NCBI RefSeq assembly: GCF_902832885.1
Contig: NZ_CADFDK010000005.1
Location: forward strand, 434,001-498,000
From: Burkholderia seminalis DSM 23518
GTDB lineage: Bacteria; Pseudomonadota; Gammaproteobacteria; Burkholderiales; Burkholderiaceae
Direction: 5' to 3'
DNA length: 64,000 nucleotides
A program made the translations under genes and the position numbers. The first letter of the stretch is position 1. Each line of letters starts with the position of its first letter. The notes under the pieces are model-generated. The model ran no database searches, was not told where the DNA came from, and saw only the letters and a program-made list of their open reading frames with translations. Shown piece after piece: positions 56,280-64,000 of this stretch.

Positions 56280-56304
56280 CGGCCGTGTGCCGGATCGCTT
56301 TCGT

Positions 56305-56505
56305 ATGACTACCGTTGTGAAATGCCCGTCGTGCGGCGCCGCAGTGCGCTGGACGCCTGAAAATCAGTTCCGCCCGTTCTGTTCGGCCCGCTGCAAGCAA
56401 CTCGATCTCGGGGCCTGGGCCGCGGAAAAGTACCGGATCGGCGGGTCTTCCGACGAGGGCCCCTCGTCGGAAGAAGACGGCACGGACGACCGTCGCGATA
56501 GCTGA
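56305..56505 (+). CDS. yacG: DNA gyrase inhibitor YacG
   Basis: Small zinc protein that binds GyrB and blocks gyrase. The 66 residues contain the four zinc-ligand cysteines Cys7, Cys10, Cys26 and Cys30 (CPSC and FCSARC), then [14 protein letters not shown], and an acidic C-terminal tail ([15 protein letters not shown]), matching YacG. Start is ATG 56305, 25 bases after zapD. Confidence 0.94.
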   Translation: MTTVVKCPSCGAAVRWTPENQFRPFCSARCKQLDLGAWAAEKYRIGGSSDEGPSSEEDGTDDRRDS

Positions 56506-56567
56506 GACAGCCGAGCGGCACCGCCCGTCGGCGATATGGCCCGCCTTTCCGGCAGGCCGCCACGGCG

Positions 56568-57011
56568 TCAGTTCGACGCCGCCTCCTTCTCGAGCAATTC
56601 GAGCACCGGCAGCGCCGCCGGCAGCAGCGGCGCAACGGCGACCGGCAGTTTCTGCCAGACGAACGCCTGCCCTTCCTTGCTGTGCGGCTCGCCCGTCCAG
56701 CCCGTCACCTTGCAGAAATAGAGCCGCACGTACGCATGCGGATAATCGTGCTCGAGCGTGTGCCAGCGATGGCTGGCCGTGACCTCGATGCCGAGCTCCT
56801 CGTGGAGTTCGCGCGCGAGCGCGTCCTCGACGCTTTCGCCGGCCTCCAGCTTGCCGCCCGGAAACTCCCAGTACCCTTCATACGGCTTGCCCTGCAGGCG
56901 TTGCGCGAGCAGGTAGCTGCCGTCCGGCTGAACCATCACGCCGACCGCGACTTCCGTCACCTTGCGGCCGTCCGGTGCGCGCACGGCGCCTTGTGCGAGA
57001 TCCGCGCTCAT
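56568..57011 (-). CDS. mutT: 8-oxo-dGTP diphosphatase MutT (Nudix)
   Basis: Sanitises oxidised dGTP. The 147-residue protein has the Nudix box GGKLEAGESVEDALARELHEELGI (residues about 52-75), preceded by GYWEFPGG. MutT-type specificity is inferred from the family motif and conserved location. It overlaps the upstream DUF815 ATPase gene by 4 bases (ATGA). Confidence 0.9.
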   Translation of the reverse strand: MSADLAQGAVRAPDGRKVTEVAVGVMVQPDGSYLLAQRLQGKPYEGYWEFPGGKLEAGESVEDALARELHEELGIEVTASHRWHTLEHDYPHAYVRLYFCKVTGWTGEPHSKEGQAFVWQKLPVAVAPLLPAALPVLELLEKEAASN

Positions 57012-57877
57012 GCCTGCTCCTTGCGGCCCGACCAGTCACGCGCGAACTGCCACGCGACGCGCCCCGACCGCGAACCGCGCTCGAGCGCCCACACGAGCGC
57101 GTCGCCGCGCGCGGACTCGATCTCCGCGTCCGGGCAGCCGAAGTGGCGCAGCCAGTGCCCGACGATGTCGAGATAATCGTCCTGCTTGAACGGATAGAAG
57201 CTGACCCACAGGCCGAAGCGCTCCGACAGCGAGATCTTCTCCTCGACGACTTCGCCGGGGTGAATCTCGCCATCCGGGAGATGCTTGTACGACTCGTTGT
57301 CGCTCATGTACTCGGGCAGCAGATGGCGGCGGTTCGACGTCGCGTAGATCAGCACGTTGTCCGACTGCGCGGCGATCGAGCCGTCGAGCGCGACCTTCAG
57401 CGCCTTGTAGCCCGATTCGCCCTCCTCGAACGACAGGTCGTCGCAGAACACGATGAACCGCTCCGGACGCTGCGAGATCAGGTCGACGATGTCGCCGAGA
57501 TCGTGCAGGTCGTCCTTGTCGACTTCGATCAGGCGCAGCCCGTCGTTCGCGTACGCGTTCAGGCATGCCTTGATCAGCGACGACTTGCCGGTACCGCGCG
57601 CGCCGGTCAGCAGCACGTTGTTGGCCGGCTTCTTCTGCACGAACTGCCGCGTGTTCTGCTCGATCAACCCTTTCTGGCGATCGATGTTGTGCAGGTCGGC
57701 GAGCGTGATCGACGACACGGCCGGCACCGGCTGCAAGTAGCCGCGCCCCTGGCGCTTGCGCCAGCGGAATGCGTGGGCGGCGTTCCAGTCGACGGCCGCC
57801 GGCGCGGGCGGCAGCATCCCCTCGAGGCGGCCAAGCAGCGCTTCGGCGCGGGTCAGAAACTGTTCAAGCTTGTCCAT
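57008..57877 (-). CDS. DUF815-family AAA-type ATPase
   Basis: A 289-residue P-loop ATPase: Walker A GARGTGKSS near residue 90, Walker B RFIVFCDDLSFEEGE near residue 140, sensor region IYATSNRRHLLPEYMSD, and ISLSERFGLWVSFYPFKQDDYL. This is the DUF815 family, AAA-like, widely conserved and without an assigned biological role to my knowledge. It is 19 bases downstream of argJ and is coupled to mutT. Confidence 0.87.
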   Translation of the reverse strand: MDKLEQFLTRAEALLGRLEGMLPPAPAAVDWNAAHAFRWRKRQGRGYLQPVPAVSSITLADLHNIDRQKGLIEQNTRQFVQKKPANNVLLTGARGTGKSSLIKACLNAYANDGLRLIEVDKDDLHDLGDIVDLISQRPERFIVFCDDLSFEEGESGYKALKVALDGSIAAQSDNVLIYATSNRRHLLPEYMSDNESYKHLPDGEIHPGEVVEEKISLSERFGLWVSFYPFKQDDYLDIVGHWLRHFGCPDAEIESARGDALVWALERGSRSGRVAWQFARDWSGRKEQA

Positions 57878-57896
57878 GGCGTTCGAACGCCCCCGA

Positions 57897-59138
57897 TCAG
57901 GAGCGGTAATCCGCGTTGATGCTCACGTAATCGTGCGACAGGTCGCACGTCCAGACGGTGGCCTGCGCGTCGCCGCGGCCGAGCAGCACGCGAATCGTGA
58001 TTTCGCTCTGCTTCATCACGCGCTGGCCGTCCTCTTCCTGGTAGGCCGGGTTGCGGCCGCCCGCCTTCGCGACGAGCACGTCGTCGAGATAGAGGTCGAT
58101 CTTGCCGACGTCGAGATCCGCGACGCCTGCATAGCCGATCGCCGCGAGAATCCGGCCGAGGTTGGGGTCGGATGCGTAGAAAGCCGTCTTCACGAGCGGC
58201 GAATGGCCGATCGCATAGGCGATCTGGCGGCATTCGGCGACGCTCTTGCCGCCTTCGACCTGCACCGTCATGAATTTCGTCGCGCCTTCGCCGTCGCGCA
58301 CGATCAACTGCGACAGCACCTGCGCGACTTCCGTCACCGCGTCGCGCAGCGCCGCATAAGCCGGCGAATCGGTCGACGTGATGGCCGGCAGCGTGCTCTT
58401 GCCCGATGCGATCAGGATGAACGAGTCGTTCGTCGACGTGTCGCCGTCGATCGTGATGCAGTTGAACGAGCGGTCGGCGACTTCCTTCACGAGCGTGTCG
58501 AGCACCGGCTGCGCGACGTTCGCGTCGAATGCGAGGAAGCCGAGCATCGTCGCCATGTTCGGCTTGATCATGCCCGCGCCCTTGCTGATGCCCGTCAGCG
58601 TGACCGTGTGGCCGTCGATCGTCACCTGGCGCGACGTGGCCTTCGGCAGCGTGTCGGTCGTCATGATCGCCTGCGCGGCATCGAACCAGTTCGCGGCCTT
58701 GCGGTTCGCGAGCGCGGCCGGCAGCCCGGCCTTCAGGCGGTCGATCGGCAGCGGCTCGAGGATCACGCCGGTCGAGAACGGTAGCACCTGCGCCGGCTCG
58801 ATGCCCGCGAGGCGCGCGAGTTCCGTGCAGGTTTCGCGCGCGTTCGCGAGGCCCGGCTCGCCGGTACCGGCGTTGGCATTGCCCGTATTCACGACGAGCG
58901 CGCGAATGCCCGCACCGCCCGCGCGCACCTTCGCCAGATGCTCGCGGCAGACGATGACCGGCGCGGCGCAGAAGCGGTTTTCGGTGAACACGCCCGCGAC
59001 CGTTGCGCCTTCGTCGACGGAGATGACCAGCACGTCCTTGCGATTCGGCTTGCGGATATTCGCTTCCGCCCAGCCGAGCGTGACGCCGGCGACGGGATGC
59101 AGTTGGGCGGGATCGATCGACGGAAAATTGACAGCCAT
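57897..59138 (-). CDS. argJ: Bifunctional ornithine acetyltransferase/N-acetylglutamate synthase
   Basis: Arginine synthesis: transfers the acetyl group from N-acetylornithine to glutamate, and may also make N-acetylglutamate from acetyl-CoA. The 413-residue precursor self-cleaves between Ala196 and Thr197 in [16 protein letters not shown]; Thr197 becomes the nucleophile of the beta chain. Other motifs: [35 protein letters not shown] and [11 protein letters not shown]-like [14 protein letters not shown]. Mono- versus bifunctional status cannot be read from the motifs. Start is ATG 59138; an extended frame above it adds a non-conserved Arg-rich piece. Confidence 0.95.
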   Translation of the reverse strand: MAVNFPSIDPAQLHPVAGVTLGWAEANIRKPNRKDVLVISVDEGATVAGVFTENRFCAAPVIVCREHLAKVRAGGAGIRALVVNTGNANAGTGEPGLANARETCTELARLAGIEPAQVLPFSTGVILEPLPIDRLKAGLPAALANRKAANWFDAAQAIMTTDTLPKATSRQVTIDGHTVTLTGISKGAGMIKPNMATMLGFLAFDANVAQPVLDTLVKEVADRSFNCITIDGDTSTNDSFILIASGKSTLPAITSTDSPAYAALRDAVTEVAQVLSQLIVRDGEGATKFMTVQVEGGKSVAECRQIAYAIGHSPLVKTAFYASDPNLGRILAAIGYAGVADLDVGKIDLYLDDVLVAKAGGRNPAYQEEDGQRVMKQSEITIRVLLGRGDAQATVWTCDLSHDYVSINADYRS

Positions 59139-59281
59139 GGGGCACACCTGCCGGATGGAAAATGCCGGCATACGCCGGCATCGATTGGAAGAACCGGCGG
59201 CCGCACGCGCGGGCCGCCGCAACTCACATCAGTCACGCGAAGCTGGATCGAAGCGGCACGCGTGACGCGCGCCGCCGCCGA

Positions 59282-62080
<2,799 letters not shown>

Positions 62081-62336
62081 CGGATCGGATCCTGCGTCGC
62101 AGCACCGGCGCCCGGCGCGTGTTGCGCGCCCCGGCGCCCGAGCCTCGGCGGCTTAGCGAATTAGTGGACTCAAACGTCGAATTTTAGCACGCGGGGAAGC
62201 GCACGCCTGTCTCTCGGCGGGACGGGCGCCGCACGCCGACGGCCGGGCCGGCGGGGCGAAAGCCGCCCGGGCATGGGCCGGCGCGGGTACAATCGGCGGC
62301 AACGTCCGCGCGCGTGCGCGCCCGAAGAATGCCTCG

Positions 62337-62813
62337 ATGAACCGATTTTCCAAGCGTTTCGGCCCGCTCGCCGCCTATCGCCCGCAACCCGTGTCGGAAG
62401 TGCTCGGCCGCACCGACGCGTTCGCGGCGCTGCGCGCCGGCGTCGAGCAGATCGCGTCGCTGCAGCGCGATCTCGCCGCGCTCCTGCCCGACTACCTCGC
62501 GAATCACATCGAACCGGGCTTCATCAAGGACGGCACCCTGACCCTCTTTGCCGCGCACAATGCGCTGGCTGCCCGGTTGCGGCAGGTCGAGCCGCGGCTG
62601 CTCGGCGATCTGCAGAAGCGCGGCTGGCCCGTGACGACGCTGCGCGTGCGCGTGCGGCCGAAGGACGCGCCGGAGCCGCCGCACGTGAAGCAGGCGCGGA
62701 TGACCTCGGTCGGCGCCGCCGCCCTGCGCGATCTTGCCGATCATCTCGAACCATCGCCGCTGCAGGCCGCGCTTGCCCGCATGGCGGCCCGGCACGGCGC
62801 CAAGTCGCGCTGA
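62337..62813 (+). CDS. dciA: DciA/DUF721-family protein
   Basis: A 158-residue small protein of the DUF721 family, now linked to DciA, the ancestral DnaB helicase operator (recalled knowledge). Features: basic N-terminus MNRFSKRFGPLAAYRPQPVS, LASLQRDLAALLPDYLANHI-like helical part, and GTLTLFAAHNALAARLRQVEPRLLGDLQKRG, the conserved DUF721 domain near residues 65-95. The dciA-secA divergent arrangement is common in proteobacteria. The rest (100-158) is a basic, less conserved tail, which may be disordered. Confidence 0.82.
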   Translation: MNRFSKRFGPLAAYRPQPVSEVLGRTDAFAALRAGVEQIASLQRDLAALLPDYLANHIEPGFIKDGTLTLFAAHNALAARLRQVEPRLLGDLQKRGWPVTTLRVRVRPKDAPEPPHVKQARMTSVGAAALRDLADHLEPSPLQAALARMAARHGAKSR

Positions 62814-62844
62814 CGGCGCCTTTGGCCGGCAGCGGCCGGCCAAC

Positions 62845-62872
62845 AAAAAAGCGGCCCGAAGGCCGCTTTTTT
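62845..62872. terminator. Bidirectional terminator between dciA and lpxC
   Basis: A 12-bp perfect stem (62845-62856 with 62861-62872), CGAA loop, with six A residues on one arm and six T on the other; works for both convergent genes. Confidence 0.85.
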
Positions 62873-62893
62873 ATCGCTCGCGCAACGCGCCGG

Positions 62894-63811
62894 TTACGCA
62901 AAGGCCGTCTGCGCGTCGAACGCGAAGCCCTTCGGCGCGGCCTGCGGATCGTCGAACGTCACGATCTCGTACGCGTCTTCGTGCGCGAGCAGCTCGCGCA
63001 GCAACGCGTTGTTCAGGCCATGACCCGACTTGTACGCGGTGTACGACGCCAGCAGCGGGTGACCGATCACGTACAGGTCGCCGATCGCGTCGAGCATCTT
63101 GTGCTTCACGAATTCGTCGTCGTAGCGCAGCCCGTCGTTGTTCAGGATGCGGTACTCGTCGAGCACGATCGCGTTGTCCATGCTGCCGCCGCGCGCCAGG
63201 CCGATCTCGCGCAGCATCTCGGCTTCGTGCGCGAAGCCGAACGTGCGCGCACGCGCGATCTCGCGCACGTACGACGTGGTGGCGAAATCGACTTCGAGCT
63301 CCTGGCCCGTCTTGTCGACGGCCGGGTGACGAAAATCGATCGAGAACTTCAGCTTGAAGCCGAAATACGGGTCGAGACGCGCGAACTTGTCGCCATCGCG
63401 GATTTCGACCGGCTTCTTCACCTTGATGAAGCGTTTCGGCGCGTTCTGCTCCTCGATGCCGGCGGACTGGATCAGGAACACGAACGTTGCCGCGCTGCCG
63501 TCCATGATCGGGATTTCCTCGGCCGTCACGTCGACATACAGGTTGTCGATGCCGAGCCCCGCGCACGCGGACATCAGGTGCTCGACGGTCGACACGCGCA
63601 CGCCATCCTTCTGCAGCACCGACGCGAGCCGCGTGTCGCCGATCGACATCGCCGAGGCGGGAATGTCGACGGGCGTGGGCAGGTCGACGCGTGAAAAGAC
63701 GATGCCCGTGCCGGGCGCGGCGGGACGGAGCGTCAACTCGATCTTGCGACCCGAGTGGACACCGATACCGACGGTCTTCACGATGGACTTGATGGTGCGC
63801 TGCTTCAACAT
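62894..63811 (-). CDS. lpxC: UDP-3-O-acyl-N-acetylglucosamine deacetylase
   Basis: Committed step of lipid A synthesis. The 305-residue zinc enzyme begins [21 protein letters not shown] and carries the zinc ligands His78 (TVEHLMSA), His237 and Asp241 (HKMLDAIGD), plus His264 (SGHGLNN), the general acid-base candidate. The ATG at 63811 is preferred over one at 63841 because homology and length (305) agree. It is the rightmost gene; ftsZ would normally lie just off the right edge. Confidence 0.96.
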   Translation of the reverse strand: MLKQRTIKSIVKTVGIGVHSGRKIELTLRPAAPGTGIVFSRVDLPTPVDIPASAMSIGDTRLASVLQKDGVRVSTVEHLMSACAGLGIDNLYVDVTAEEIPIMDGSAATFVFLIQSAGIEEQNAPKRFIKVKKPVEIRDGDKFARLDPYFGFKLKFSIDFRHPAVDKTGQELEVDFATTSYVREIARARTFGFAHEAEMLREIGLARGGSMDNAIVLDEYRILNNDGLRYDDEFVKHKMLDAIGDLYVIGHPLLASYTAYKSGHGLNNALLRELLAHEDAYEIVTFDDPQAAPKGFAFDAQTAFA

Positions 63812-63866
63812 GGTGTTCTTCGTCTTGATTGAAGATATCAATCAGGAGTTATATTCGATAGGCGGG

Positions 63867-63872
63867 ATTATA
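63867..63872 (-). promoter_or_regulatory. Candidate -10 of lpxC
   Basis: On the minus strand TATAAT (63872-63867) is about 55 bases upstream of the lpxC ATG; no standard -35 is visible. Confidence 0.4.
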
Positions 63873-64000
63873 GCGTAATTCCCTATTCAACGCTGTTTGC
63901 AACTGCGTATCAATCTGTTTCGACAGTTTACCCGTGCCGATACGGGACGGGCCGATGCCCGGAACGGAGGCGTTTCCGGTCATCAGCCCGTGTTACAACT

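Overview
This 64 kb window is a stretch of core chromosome from a high-GC betaproteobacterium, almost certainly Burkholderia and probably the B. cepacia complex. The reasons are the codon bias (heavy GCG, CTC and TCG use), the gene order (lpxC-dciA-secA-argJ; pilB-pilC-pilD-coaE-zapD-yacG-mutT; rplU-rpmA-obgE-proB-CNP1-rppH-proS), a Lys/Ala-rich histone-like protein, and a PfkB nucleoside kinase that I recall as very close to the B. thailandensis enzyme. The species call is inference, since no search was run. I see no prophage, insertion sequence, CRISPR array, integrase or att site.

Layout: 1-3.7 kb holds the start of a malic enzyme (minus), thiL-pgpA-pncC (plus), and a secreted phosphorylcholine-phosphatase-like HAD enzyme (minus). 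From 3.9 to 13.9 kb everything is on the minus strand: pyrF, then a sugar locus transcribed from an IclR-type regulator through dgoK, dgoA, an SDR dehydrogenase, an AraFGH-type ABC importer, a second SDR and an aldose 1-epimerase. This looks like oxidative (De Ley-Doudoroff type) aldose catabolism, but no lactonase or sugar-acid dehydratase is present. From 14.2 to 22.5 kb (minus) come an EF-hand protein, an S10 peptidase lipoprotein, mtgA-aroE-RNB exonuclease, and mpl with a small esterase.

22.7-31.0 kb is a plus-strand run: a hypothetical gene, a TlpA-like thioredoxin, aroQ, accB-accC, prmA, a zinc-ribbon/DUF3426 protein, tpx, the nucleoside kinase and a SlyB-like lipoprotein. It ends at an elaborate convergent terminator zone facing the histone-like gene. 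32.3-39.1 kb (minus) holds nrdB and nrdA (class Ia ribonucleotide reductase, with a pair of NrdR-box-like sites upstream), ampD, a small metal-binding-type protein and a CcsA/YpjD-like membrane protein. 39.2-49.6 kb has ffh and hpt (plus), marC and proS (minus), rppH and a CNP1-like lipoprotein (plus), proB, obgE, rpmA and rplU (minus), and ispB (plus).

49.7-56.5 kb (plus) starts with tRNA-Pro(CGG), then a CorC/HlyC protein, a type IV pilus assembly trio (short PilB-like ATPase, PilC, PilD), coaE, zapD and yacG. 56.6-63.8 kb has mutT, a DUF815 ATPase, argJ and secA (minus), a DciA-type protein (plus), and lpxC (minus).

Tight packing and repeated 4-base ATGA/GTGA start-stop overlaps indicate several translationally coupled gene pairs. 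Functional themes are cell-envelope synthesis and recycling (mpl, mtgA, ampD, lpxC, ispB, secA, zapD), nucleotide supply (nrdAB, hpt, pyrF, nucleoside kinase, pncC), fatty-acid initiation (accBC) and translation (rplU, rpmA, obgE, proS, prmA, tRNA). Most of the window is ordinary core genome. The best leads are the incomplete sugar locus, cis-regulatory palindromes, the histone-like repeat protein and a few lineage-type accessory enzymes. I found nothing that qualifies as a clearly new multi-gene system.
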